Of a stretch of 64,000 nucleotides of DNA, positions 10,095 to 20,620 are shown one piece after another; position 1 is the stretch's first letter, and each line of letters begins with the position of its first letter. A model generated the notes under the pieces. The model ran no database searches. It was not told where the DNA came from and worked only from the letters and a program-made list of their open reading frames with translations. The translations under genes were made by a program, and so were the position numbers. The stretch is from Papio anubis (Eukaryota; Chordata; Mammalia; Primates; Cercopithecidae): contig NC_044986.1 in the NCBI RefSeq assembly GCF_008728515.1, forward strand, positions 111,774,313-111,838,312. Reading direction: 5' to 3'.

Positions 10095-10962
10095 TCCTTC
10101 AACCCTGAATTTATTGTGGCCTTGGAAATGGAACCATTTGCAGATGGTGGAGAGGTACACAGTGCCTGACCTCTCCCACAGCCTCCCTACCACGGGCCTT
10201 CCATGAGAAGCTCACCCCTCCAGACTGTCAAGAGGTTGCTGTTAAATACTGACGACCACAGGAGAGTTTGGGAGGGGAAAATGTTCAGGGAGCAACTTAG
10301 TGGCCTTTCAGTGCCCATCAACCTTTACTGTTTCATCAATATGGATCTTCCAAGTATCCGGGAATGGGAACCAGGCATGGGACAGGTACAGGTGCATGAA
10401 AAGAGGACAGAGTCCCAAACCGTGCCTTTCTTAGCCCTGTCCCAGGTCTCAGTCTCCCCTCCCTTGTAAAGGGAAAGCTCTGGGTTCAGGGGAGGCCAGA
10501 GGTCATCATGGCCTTGACATTCCAAGCCTGTAGGCAGGGGGTGGGTGGTCTACCAGGAGCACAGAGAGCTGAGGTTGGGAGGGGTGCGGGAGCGAGTGGC
10601 CTTCCTTCAGCCCAGGTAGGAGGTTCGCAGAGTCCCCTCCTCCTTCCCCAAGGCAGGGCTTGCTAGAGTGAGCTTTGGGCAGTCTGGCTCTTGGGACTAA
10701 CTAGGATGTCACCCCCTGCAGCGTCCACGCGGTAGATAACATGAGAGTCTATGAGTAAGGCTGAGAGTGGGTGATTGTGCTAATGACATTTTCTGTGACG
10801 GAGGGGACAGCCCTCCCCAGAGACCTGGGGAGCCCAGAGCCATGGACACCCTGAACTACACACTTTATCCCTCAGCCGTTACATCCAGAACTTTTGCCTA
10901 CAGTAGCTTCAAGGCAGCATGTAGGATTTAAGCAATAACTTTGGTTTTTGTTTTCTGCTTGG
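10095..10962. other. unique sequence
   Basis: GC-moderate single-copy-looking DNA. Open frames at 10203-10469 and on the minus strand at 10325-10525 overlap and resemble no family, so no gene is called. Confidence 0.45.
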
Positions 10963-11272
10963 TTTTGTTTGTTTGTTTGTTTGTTTGTTTGTTTGTTTTG
11001 AGACTGCATCTGGCTCTGTTGCTCAGGCTGGAGTCCAGTGGTGTGATCACAGCTCACTACAACTTCCACCTACTTGGCTCAGGCCATCCTTCACCTCAGC
11101 CTCTCAAGTAGCTGGGAGAACAGGTGCACACCACCATGCCTGGCTAAGTTGCATTTTTTGTACAGATGAAGTCTCACTATGTTGCCCTGGTCTTGAACTC
11201 CTAATTTCAAGTAATCTACTGGCCTCAGCCTCCCAAAGGGTTAGGATTACAGGTGTGAGCCACTGCACCCAG
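10963..11272 (-). mobile_element. AluJ-type element with (GTTT)n tail
   Basis: Diverged full-length reverse Alu. Its A-tail has become an (AAAC)n array, seen as gttt repeats at 10963-10998. Confidence 0.93.
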
Positions 11273-11275
11273 CCA

Positions 11276-11470
11276 ACAATTTTGTTTTATTATATTGAGG
11301 TGAGATTTATACTGCCTTCTTCTGATTACAGAAGTAATAAATGCTTATTGTGTAACACTGAAAATGTAAACAGTATAAAGAGGGAAATAAAAAAGAATAT
11401 AAAAAGCACTAGTAACCCCACTGCCTACTAATACATTGTGTGTTGCTTCCTAATCTTCCTTCTCTCTCCC
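11276..11470 (-). mobile_element. old L1 (L1M-type) 3' region, part 1
   Basis: gaagtaataaatgcttattg and agtataaagagggaaataaa resemble the 3' UTR of ancient L1s in reverse complement. Apparent continuation at 12186-12410 after intervening insertions. Confidence 0.6.
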
Positions 11471-11504
11471 TCCGTGTGTGTGTGTATGTGTGTGTTGTTA
11501 CACA

Positions 11505-11650
11505 GGATGATAGCTGACATTTATAGCTGTCCTACCAGTGGTGAGCCTTCAATTGATGAGGTGTATTTTCTTTAACTCTTACAGAAAACCTTAAAAGGGG
11601 AAGGACAATGTAATTAACAGCATTTTACAGACAAAAAGACTGGGGCCTGA
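11505..11650 (+). mobile_element. MIR fragment
   Basis: gatagctgacatttatagct, tttctttaactcttacagaa and cattttacagacaaaaagac follow the MIR consensus order. Confidence 0.65.
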
Positions 11651-11688
11651 CAAAAAGTCTGGGGCCTACAGACAAGAAGACTGGCTCC
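11627..11688 (+). repeat. three imperfect copies of a ~20-bp unit
   Basis: Units gacaaaaagactggggcct, gacaaaaagtctggggccta and gacaagaagactgg follow each other at the MIR/hAT junction. Confidence 0.75.
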
Positions 11689-12177
11689 AGTCCATGGCCT
11701 GTTAAGAACTGGGTCTCACAGCAGGAGGTGAGTGGTGGGTGAGCAAGCAAAGCTTCACCTGTATTTACAGCCGCTTCCCATCACTCATATCACCACCTAA
11801 GCTCCGCCTCCCGTCAGATCAGCGGTGGCATTAGATTCTCATAGGAGCAAGAACCCTACTGTGAACTGTGCGTGCCAGGGATCTAGGGTACACGCTCCTT
11901 ATGAGATTCCAATGCCTGATGATCTGTCACTGTCTCCCATCACCCCCGGATGGGAGTGCCTAGTTGCAGGGAACAAGCTCAGGGCTCTGCTGATTCTACA
12001 TGATGGTGAGTTGTAGAATTATTTCATTATATATTACAATGTAATAATAACAGAAATTAAGTACACAATAAATGTAATGTGCTTGAATCATCCCGAAACC
12101 ATCACCCCACCCCCATCCGTGGAAAAATTGTCTTCCATGAAACCAGTCCCTGGTGCCAAAAAGATTGGGGACCGCTG
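11660..12177 (+). mobile_element. hAT-like nonautonomous DNA transposon
   Basis: Recognisable by tggcctgttaagaactgggt, ctccgcctcccgtcagatca, the tggaaaaattgtcttccatg block and a terminal gattggggaccgctg. The left terminus is degraded and no clean 8-bp target duplication was found, so the exact start and subfamily are uncertain. Confidence 0.75.
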
Positions 12178-12185
12178 ATGTAGAC

Positions 12186-12410
12186 ACTTAACATAACAAT
12201 GTGAGCATCTTTTGTAGTATTAATTGTTCTTCTAAAACATGACCTGGAATGTTTGTGTGACATTCCAGAGTATTCCACAAATATCTTGTTTATCTAACCA
12301 TTTCCCTCTTTGGAATATTTCAGGTCTTCTCTTCAGCTTGTTAGCATTATAAATACTAATGCTAACATAATAATGGTGACCATCACTGGGCAGAAGTCTT
12401 CGTAGGCCAG
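12186..12410 (-). mobile_element. old L1 (L1M-type), part 2
   Basis: Sequence such as atctaaccatttccctcttt followed by ggaatatttcaggtcttctc resembles reverse-complement ORF2 of ancient L1s. It probably continues the piece at 11276-11470. Confidence 0.5.
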
Positions 12411-12592
12411 TTCCCTAATAGTAGAGGTATTAGGGCCAAGGTTACAAATTATTTTAAAGTCACTGATTGGTCTGGATGAGATTACTTCCAGAGGTATTGT
12501 ACCATTCTGCATTCTAATCAGTGGGGCATGAGCCTGTGGATCTCACCTGTAGGATTTTATGTGATTAAAAATATATTTTGTTTCTCTCTCTC

Positions 12593-12904
12593 TCTTTTTT
12601 TTTTTTTTTTGAAATAGAATCTCACTCTGTCACCACCCAGGCTGCTGGAGTGCAGTGGCGCGATCTCGGCTCACTGCAACCTCTGACTCCCAGGTTCAAG
12701 TGATTCTCGAGCCTCAGCCTCCCAAGTAGCTGGGATTACGGGAGTGCGCCACCACGCCCGGCTAATTTTTTTTGTATTTATTTTTTAGTAGAGACGGGAT
12801 TTCGCCATGTTGCGCAGGCTGGTCACTAACTCCTGACCTCAAGTGATCCTCCTGCCTTGGCCTCCCAAAGTGTTGGGATTACAGACATGAGCCACTGAGC
12901 CCAG
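12593..12904 (-). mobile_element. AluS-type element
   Basis: Full-length reverse Alu. Target duplication tttgtttctct at 12577-12587 and 12907-12917. Confidence 0.95.
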
Positions 12905-12917
12905 TCTTTGTTTCTCT

Positions 12918-13616
12918 TTTTAAAGATTAGGTTTTGAAATAGCGTGTTAATATGGAACATTTGTGTCTACAAATAAGAGATAGTGACAAGAAATAAAGAA
13001 TAAAAGGAACCACAGAACAGAAAGTAGATGAAGATATTAAAATTCAAACCCCAGGCCTCTGGCATGAAGAAGACAGCTGCAATAGCGGTTTTTTTGTTTT
13101 AACCTATAGGTGGTAGATTCTTCTTTTAATTAATTTTTCCCCCGACTTAAGTGCTGACTGGGTTGTCAGTTTGTTGCTGGGATGGCAAGAAGAAACGTAC
13201 GCCTTGTGTTGAGAGGGTTATGAGAACCTTGTGTGTCCTTGTGATTATGTGGCATCTGTTAGATTATTCTGAATATTGAGCTTTGAAAATAACCTACCGA
13301 CAAATCAATTGTTGGGCTTCTATTACCAGTGGTGGGACACGCTGTCCATCACGTAGAGAGGTAGACTGGTCACTGACAAGGGGGCTGGCCCATGGGGAAA
13401 CTAGCAGACATCCAGCCTTTCTGTCTGAATCCTCTCCCTCCAGAATATGCCATAAACCCTGGAAAGAAATAAGAGTCTCAAGAAATGAGGCTCATACCAC
13501 GATAAGAAGGCGACCTTGAGAGGCTACATTAAAGGTTAGGCAGATAAGTCTCCTTTTACATCCCAAATCAAGCAGAGGCCTGGAGGCCTGCAAGAGTAAA
13601 CATAATTACCCCCCAC
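12918..13616. other. unique sequence
   Basis: No recognised repeat. Contains an open frame at 13283-13519 of unknown meaning; it lacks a Kozak context and splice sites and is not called. Confidence 0.4.
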
Positions 13617-13926
13617 TTTTTTTTTTTTTTTTTTTTTTTTTTTGAGACAGAGTTTCGCTCTGTTGCCCAGGCTAAAGTGCAGTGGCACAACCTCACCTCA
13701 CTGCAGCCACCACCTCGCAGGTTCAAGTGACTCTCTCACCTCAGCCTCCCGAGTAGCTGGGACTACAGGTACCCGCCACCACACCCGGCTAATTTTTGTA
13801 TTATTTTGTAGAGACAGGGATCCACCATGTTGATTAGGCTGGTCTCGAACTCCTGGCCTCAAGTGATCCACCCACCTCGGCCTCCCAAAGTGCTGAGATG
13901 ACAGGCATGAGCCCCTGCACCTGGCC
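13617..13926 (-). mobile_element. AluS-type element
   Basis: Full-length reverse Alu with about 27 T at the left end, so the tail is long and little interrupted. Confidence 0.95.
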
Positions 13927-14114
13927 CATACTTTCTACATAACCTGAGTCACCCCAGGGAATCCTGGTTTCTTAGTTCACATTTACAGTAATGTCAGAAG
14001 GTCAGTCGGGAAGCTGGTTAGGCATCCTATCAGCGTCAGAACTTGACGTGCATACTTGAAGCTGAGTTCTGTAATCCTCCCATGGCCTACAGAACTTTCT
14101 ATGATGATGGACAC

Positions 14115-14240
14115 GTTCTGCATCTGTGCTGGCCAATTCAGTAGCCACCAGCCACATGCGGCTATTGAGTGGTTGAAATGTGGCTAGTACCACTAAGTAG
14201 TTAAATGTTACATTTTGTTTTATTCGAATTAACTTTTAAC
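14115..14240 (+). mobile_element. hAT-Charlie-like fragment
   Basis: ctgtgctggccaattcagta, agccacatgcggctattgag and ttgaaatgtggctagtacca are shared with a common nonautonomous hAT family. A related copy lies at 56828-57120. Confidence 0.7.
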
Positions 14241-14974
14241 TTAGTCACCTGAGATTACAAAAAAATAGATTTTTTTTCCTTATGGGTAACGTTGTCAAAA
14301 GCCCAAATCTTGTTTTAGGTAAGATTTTGGTTTACATCGTCTCAAAGAAGTAAAGAAAAAAAAAAAGATGATCCAGCAGAACTTTGGGAAGGAAGGGTTA
14401 AGGCAGAGACACTTGGGCTGGGGACAACAGCAGTGACTTTGAAATGCAACTTGTGTCTGTGTGGCTCTCTGGGCTGCGTTGGGGCATCGGTTCTTCTCCT
14501 TCCTGGTTAAAGCAGTTATTTTGGTGGTGCAGTGCTTTCGCGTTCAATAGGCTTGATTTTGCACACAGCTGGGTTATCTCGGGTATGAAAGCTCTCTGCT
14601 TAATCTTCTCGATTTCTCTCTGCTCCTTCCTGCTATGCAGATGTGAGTGGGATGCTTGCATCCGTCTCTCCTGGCTCCGATTAAGTATGACAGTTTCCGT
14701 GATGTGCCCACCTAGATAAATAAATGAATTGCAACTTTAGGAAGGAAAAAGAGAGGGTCCTGCAAAAGGCAGCTAAGGGCCCCACGTGCTGTTTACCTTT
14801 CATATTCCTTGCTGAAGTGGGTCTGTATCCATTCATTTTGTAGTTCCGAGAAAAGGAATGAACCCTGACTATGGCAATTCACCTTGACGTGTGATAATTT
14901 AGTTTGCTAGGAATTTTCACTCTTAGGTAAAACTTAGTTATCCTAATTAATGATTAGTTATGGATGATATACTG
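14241..14974. other. unique sequence
   Basis: No transposon recognised. A pyrimidine-rich run ending cttcctgctatgcag (14625-14639) resembles a splice acceptor, but no convincing exon follows. Confidence 0.45.
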
Positions 14975-15282
14975 ATTTTTTTTTTTTTTTTTTTTTTTTG
15001 ACTGAGTCTCACTGTCATTTGGGCTGGAATACAATGGCTGATCACAGCTCGGTGCAGGCTGAACCTCCCTCCCTGGGCTCAGTGATTCTCCTACTTCAGC
15101 TCCCCGAGTAGCTGGGATTACAGGCATGCACCATCACGTCTGGCTAATTTTTGTATTTTTTTGTGGAGACAGGGTTTTGCCATGTTGCCCAGGCTGGTCT
15201 TGAACTCCTCGGCTCAAGCAATGCTCCCACCTCGGCCTCCCAAAGTGTTAGGATTACAGGCATGAGCCACCACACCCAGCCT
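14975..15282 (-). mobile_element. old Alu (J/S)
   Basis: Diverged reverse dimer with poly-T at 14979-14999. Possible target duplication tatactgat/tatagtgat. Confidence 0.92.
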
Positions 15283-16344
15283 ATAGTGATACCTCTAAGT
15301 GAGTCTCTCCTTTCTTCTGTTCAGTACTTTTTCAAAGCAACAGGCACCCGATTAAATAAGAAAGTTGACTAGTTTTTCTAATGCCTACTAATGAAGTGAA
15401 GAACTAAAGAACTTCTGTGATTTCAATGAAAGCCCTTCAGAGATGTTCCTGGGCTGTTGTGACTGACAATTTGTTAGGAACTGTGGATCAAACTACGATA
15501 GACAAATAGACACTGCTCCGGAGGAAGAATGACTGGCTGAGATCCTGCTCCGGAGGAAGAATGACTGGCTGAGATAATACCTCAGGACTGTTGGAATAAC
15601 TTTAGACACAACTCAAATGAATGCTTTTCGAGGAGGAGCATTTTAAAAGTCAAGGGAAGTTCTAATCAGATAGCAAGTCAGGAGAGAGCTTCCTCATTAG
15701 CATAATTCTCCTCCCAATAAATGCAGAAATGGGAGAAAGGGGAAATTGCAGGAACCTCTAATGACGATAGGACACAGCCAAATGACAAGATGACAAACAA
15801 GGTGACCCCCGTGGAAAGCGCTTACTGATTCAAAACCCAAATAATGAGCAGTATAAGAAAACAAGAACACATTCAGCCGAGTTAATATGTGTTCTTTATG
15901 TTTATTAGAGAAGGGCAAAAGCCAGACACTTGACATTGTTATTGTTAATTAACATCATCACCGCCTGCTTTCTAGTGTCTCGATACTTTATGGAATCTAG
16001 TGTTATCTTCAGTCTAATGTTTATTGGAGGTGCCCTGTCATGCGTATGATATTGCAAAAACCTTCTACATTAACCACAGCAAAACGGCGATGTAAATTCG
16101 GCTCACTTGGGGGGAGTCCATCTCTACCAAATATTGAGATGGAAAACGGAAAATGACGTTGTAGTCAGTTCTTCTAGGTCACGTCAAACATTCGAAGACT
16201 GATTATTTATTTTAAAAATCTATATATGCTGCAATAAAAATCTAAATTAAAAAAGTGAAGAAACAGAGGCAAAAGGATAGTAAATGTGTAGTTTACCACC
16301 GGATTTCTACACAGCCCCGGAAGCGTCAGACATAAACTTGAGTC
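15283..16344. other. repeat-free unique block, candidate regulatory DNA
   Basis: About 1 kb without recognised transposons, AT-rich but retaining scattered CpGs. Contains homeodomain-type cores such as gttaattaac near 15946. Function is only a possibility; conservation would have to be tested. Confidence 0.35.
15513..15575 (+). repeat. perfect 31-bp tandem duplication
   Basis: A 31-bp unit starting ctgctccggaggaagaatga occurs identically at 15513-15543 and 15545-15575 (period 32). No divergence suggests it is recent. Confidence 0.97.
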
Positions 16345-16358
16345 TAAAATATTCAGCA

Positions 16359-16651
16359 TGTGGCCAGACACGGTGGCTCACACCTGTAATCTCAGCACTT
16401 TGGGAGGCCAAGGCAGGCGGACCACTTGAGCCCAGGAATTGGAGACCACCCTAGGCAACATGGAAAAACCCTGTCTCTAGGAAAAATACAAAAATTAGCT
16501 GGGCATGGTGGTGCCTGCCTTATAGTCCCAGCTATTGGGGAGGCTAAAGTGTGAGGATCACTTGAGCCTGGGAGGTCAAGGCTGCATTCAGCCATGATTA
16601 CACCACTGCACTCCAGCCTGGGTGACAGAGATAGATCTTGTTTCAAAAAAA
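16359..16651 (+). mobile_element. AluJ-type element
   Basis: Old dimer (gcctgggaggtcaaggctgc). Perfect 14-bp target duplication taaaatattcagca at 16345-16358 and 16652-16665. Confidence 0.95.
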
Positions 16652-16730
16652 TAAAATATTCAGCAGCCACGGCAAAGAGAGAACATCCAGTTATGAGACG
16701 TATAGTGACCCCAAAGTCAAAACCAGGTGT

Positions 16731-17058
16731 GGCCAGTTGCAGTGGCTCACGCCTGTAATCCCAGCACTTTGGGAGGTTGAGGCAGGTGGATCACTTGAGG
16801 TCAGGAGTTCGAGACCAGCCTGGCCGATATGGTGAAACGTCATCTCTACTAAAAATACAAAAATTAGCCGGGGGTGGTGTTGCTTGCCTGTAATCCCAGT
16901 ACTCGGGAGGTTGAGGCAGGAGAATCGCTTGAACCCAGGAGGCGCAGGTTGCAGTGAGCCAAGATAGTGCCACTGCACTCCAGCCTGGGCAACAGAGCGA
17001 GACTCCATCTCAAATATAAATAAATAAGTAAATAAATAAATAAATAAATAAATAAACT
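16731..17058 (+). mobile_element. AluS-type element with (AAAT)n tail
   Basis: Full length. Target duplication aaccaggtgt at 16721-16730 and 17059-17068. The tail at 17015-17056 is a near-perfect AAAT array. Confidence 0.95.
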
Positions 17059-17287
17059 AACCAGGTGTTTGAGATGAGGACAACTATTCCTATTCAGACC
17101 CTCCAAAGAGGCTTTCCTATGTCTTTTTCCATCTGAGGGGACATCATCACCTTCTGTGTCATCACAAAGTCAGGCCGGGGCACAGACACGAAGGCTTCTG
17201 CCTGGCTCTGCACTCCTGCCTGCCACTGTCTTGCAGCACACCCCTGACTTGGTTTGCCAGAATCCAATGGCTCTCCACGTGAATTTT

Positions 17288-17602
17288 GTTTTATTTTATT
17301 TTTATTTATTTATTTTTGAGACGGATTCTTGCTCTGTCGCCCAGGTTGGAGTACAGCGGCACGATCTCGGCTCACTGCAACCTCCCCGTCCCGGGGTCAA
17401 GCAATTTTCCTGCCTTAGCCTCCTGAGTAGCTGGGATTACAGGTGCACACCACCATGCCCAGCTAATTTTGTTTGTTTGTTTTTTAGTAGGGACAGGGTT
17501 TCACCATGTTGGCCAGGCTGGTCTCAAACTCCTGACCTTGTGATCCGCCCACCTCAGCCTCCCAAAGTTCTGGGATTACAGGCATAAGCCACCGCGCCCG
17601 GC
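17288..17602 (-). mobile_element. AluS-type element
   Basis: Full-length reverse Alu with perfect 15-bp target duplication ctccacgtgaatttt at 17273-17287 and 17603-17617. It lies 229 bp from the preceding direct-strand Alu, tail to tail. Confidence 0.96.
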
Positions 17603-17617
17603 CTCCACGTGAATTTT

Positions 17618-18915
17618 AAAGACACGAAGGTCATCACTTATGAAATGGTTTACGTGATCGGCCAGGAAGCAGCCCCCTGCAATAGAGTCATTTGCTACGT
17701 GTCCAAAGAGGGCCACAGCTCCAGAGAAGCACCAACCATAGGTCTCCCTGGTTTCTCAGAGAGGCATTTTGAAGGATGGGTTTGGCGACAGCTGAAGCCA
17801 AGAGCAACAGCTTTCTCAGTTTGGAGAGGGGGGTTCTCTCCTCTCAGACCACACGTTTTTTGCTGGACATTATGAAAAATAAATTATAAAGCAGAAACTA
17901 AAGCAAATGGGAGACGGAAGGCAATATTAGTACAACTCAGACATAGCTGTGTTTTTGTGAGAAGGGAGCCTGTATTATTTTCCCCCAAGTTATTCCTGGA
18001 GCAATACTTAGGAGTTCTCTTTGCAATGCCCCCAGAAGAGAATCCACTTTTCAGGCATTCATAAGCATATCAGTCAGGATCCAGTTAGGAGATGGAACCC
18101 ACACCCGTTATTCTAACCGGGAGAATTTGATATAAATCATTGCTAACTAGGTAACTTGAAAGGCAAAGAGAAGGGCCGTAGGAAATCAAAGAGGCCGCTG
18201 TTGCAGGAAGCAGCTACTCCAAGGACTGGCGAGCAACAGGAGAGCTGGATTTTCAAAAGGGAGAAGCTTGGAGGAAGAGCCCGGTGAGCTGTAACTCAGA
18301 CCTCTGGGGTCGGGGCTGTTGTCAGGTGCTGGTATCTCTGAGCTGAGAGGAGGGGTCTGCCGGGCTGGACACTGAGCTCTGAGGAAAGGGCTCTGGCAGC
18401 TACGGCTGGTGTCCAAGGAAGTACGATGAAGCTGGCTCTGCCAGCACTGGAAAAACTGCAAGCTGGATTCAGCTGTTCCTGCAGCTGGCATTGCTGGAAT
18501 GAAACGCTCCTGGCAGGTAGGAGCAGCCAGAATGGCTTCATGGGGACTGAACAGGAGGTACACTGGAATACATGAGCCCTCCAGCCTTGCAGTCTCCCTC
18601 CCGCGCCCCCTGCCGGCAGAACCTAGAAGAGACGCTGGAGCCACGCTTTCCTGTAAGCTCAGTCCAAGCACTAGAAAGAAGCGCCTGGAAGGGCTGATTT
18701 GAAAAGGAAGAGCCGTAGCTTGCCGCTGGGACAGTGAACCACGCAGATTATATGGAGGTTCCAGAGAGGAGGCTGAGGAGGCTGCTTACCCTGCACAGTG
18801 CTCAGCGTTTTATGATTCCCTTCCCTGCAAAATAAACTCCCATTGAACTTCTCTCCCTTAGTGTCTGTTCTCCACATCCCTGTCTATAGCTCTTTCCTTT
18901 ACAAAATGATATCAA
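17618..18915. other. unique GC-moderate sequence
   Basis: About 1.3 kb. The beginning of 18067-18140 (tcagtcaggatccagttagg) is reminiscent of an LTR, but I cannot place it. The minus-strand frame at 18186-18671 is Ser/Pro/Leu-rich, has no recognised domain and overlaps other frames, so it is not called. Confidence 0.4.
18603..18618 (-). promoter_or_regulatory. CTCF-like motif (weaker)
   Basis: gcgccccctgccggca; its reverse complement tgccggcagggggcgc matches the CTCF core CCASYAGRKGGCRC with one mismatch. Same orientation as the stronger match 3.7 kb downstream. Confidence 0.55.
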
Positions 18916-19140
18916 CTGAAGTCAGGAGTTTGAGACCAGCCCGGCCAACATGGTGAAACCCCATCTCTACTAAAAATACAAAAATTAGCCTGGCGAGGTG
19001 GGGGTGCCTGTAATCCCAGCTACTCTGGAAACAGAGGTGGGAGAATCACTTGAACCTGGGAGGCAGAGGTTGCAGTGAGCTGAGATTGCACCACTGCACT
19101 CCACCCTGGGCAACAGAGTGAGAGTCTGTCTTAAAAAAAG

Positions 19141-19166
<26 letters not shown>
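18916..19166 (+). mobile_element. 5'-truncated AluS-type element
   Basis: Begins inside the left arm (gtcaggagtttgagaccagc) and ends in an A-rich tail at 19133-19165. Flanks tgatatcaa and tgatattaa may be the decayed target duplication, which implies truncation at insertion. Confidence 0.9.
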
Positions 19167-19172
<6 letters not shown>

Positions 19173-19273
19173 TATTAAGCTATCAGTGCTAATCTTCCAA
19201 CCCTGAGTCCGTCCCCATCAGTAAAAAGTTGTGTCAAAACAGATTTTAAATATTTTCAACACAAAAATATAAG

Positions 19274-19435
19274 GCCTGGCACAGTGGCTTATGCATGTAA
19301 TCCCAACGCTGTGGGAGGCTGAGGCAGGAGGATCACTTGAGCCCAGGAGTTCATGGCTGCAGTGAGCTGTGATTGCACCACTGCACTGAACTCCAGCCTG
19401 GGCAACAAAGCAAGACCCTGTCTCCAAAAAAATAA
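19274..19435 (+). mobile_element. Alu monomer (FLAM/FRAM-like)
   Basis: A single arm runs from ggcctggcacagtggcttat through gcccaggagttcatggctgc to a short A-rich tail. The join of head and right-arm-type sequence without the second arm fits a free monomer. Confidence 0.8.
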
Positions 19436-19782
19436 AAAACCAAACTAGTGAATAAATAAGTAAGGTGATGGATGTGTTAAGCTTGATGTAATCATTGCAT
19501 AATGTAAACACATACCGAAATATCACATGTGTCCCGTAAATATGTAATATATAATTATTTGTCAACAAAAATATAATTTGTAAAATTTTAGTAAAACTTT
19601 TAAAATTATTCATGTCTTCCTTAAAGGTAGAGGAAATAACAAAGTACATATTATGTCAAAATTAATATCTTTTATTCACATCAATATAAAACATAATGAA
19701 AAATTAAGATTAAAACTAAATATTGTGATGAGACAAATTTCAATTTAGAAATTAAAAGAAATAAAAGATAAATATCTAAAAT
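19436..19782. other. AT-rich unique sequence
   Basis: Strongly AT-rich with no recognised element. Confidence 0.4.
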
Positions 19783-20092
19783 AACAGGCACGGTGGCTCA
19801 CACCTGTACTTCCAGCACTTTGGGAGGCCAAGGCAGGTAGATCACCTGAGGTCAGGAGTTTGAGACCAGCCTGGCCAACATGGCAAAACCCTGTCTCTAC
19901 TAAAAATACAAAAATTAGCCAGGCCTGGTGGTGGGTGCCTGTAATCCCAGCTATTTGGGAGGCTGAGACAGGAGACTCGCTTGAGCCCAGGAGGTGGAGA
20001 CTGCAGTGAGGCAGTGAGTCGAGATCACACCACTGCACTCCAGCCTGGGTGACAGAGTGAGACTCTGTCTCAAAAAATAATAATAAATAAAA
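19783..20092 (+). mobile_element. AluS-type element
   Basis: Full-length dimer with AATA-rich tail. A short internal duplication (gcagtgag twice) lies in the right arm at about 20001-20016. Confidence 0.94.
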
Positions 20093-20384
20093 TAAGACAC
20101 TTAAAAATCAAGCAGTAGAATTAATGCAAAATGGTAAAGAATAAGTACCAAAGAAGCATTAAAATGATAGCTAGAAAGCAAATGAGATTAAAACTTTTTA
20201 AAATGAAATGTAAACAACATAAAATAATTTAAAACCAACCAGTAAAACTATAAAACCAGTAAAACTGAATTACTTTGCTTTTTGGATAAGAAAGGAAAAT
20301 TGATGGGATAAGAAAGGATAATTAATTTTAAGATCAGAGAAAACATGGAAAGGTAAGATAGAAACAAACAGCTTAGATGTAACC

Positions 20385-20620
20385 ATAAATAATAATAATT
20401 ATCATGTACTAATCATTTAAAGAATGAATGACAAGCCCTCTATTAAGTACTTTGAATGTAGTGTTTCATTTAAACCTCACAACAGCTCTGTAGGGCAAAT
20501 GCTATTGTCATCTTCAGATTTTATAGATGAGAAAACTGAGACTTAGAGCAATCTCACAGCTCATAAAATTGCGGAGTTGGAATTTAACTCAGCCAATTCT
20601 CTCTAGATGCAGAGCTGGAA
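20385..20620 (+). mobile_element. MIR, nearly full length
   Basis: Follows the MIR order: aataataattatcatgtact, catttaaacctcacaacagc, tatagatgagaaaactgaga, ggagttggaatttaactcag. Confidence 0.9.

Noticed and set aside
18186..18671. 161-codon minus-strand open frame, the longest in the window
   Set aside because: Ser/Pro/Leu-rich with no recognised domain; other frames overlap it on both strands and no splice, promoter or polyadenylation context supports it.
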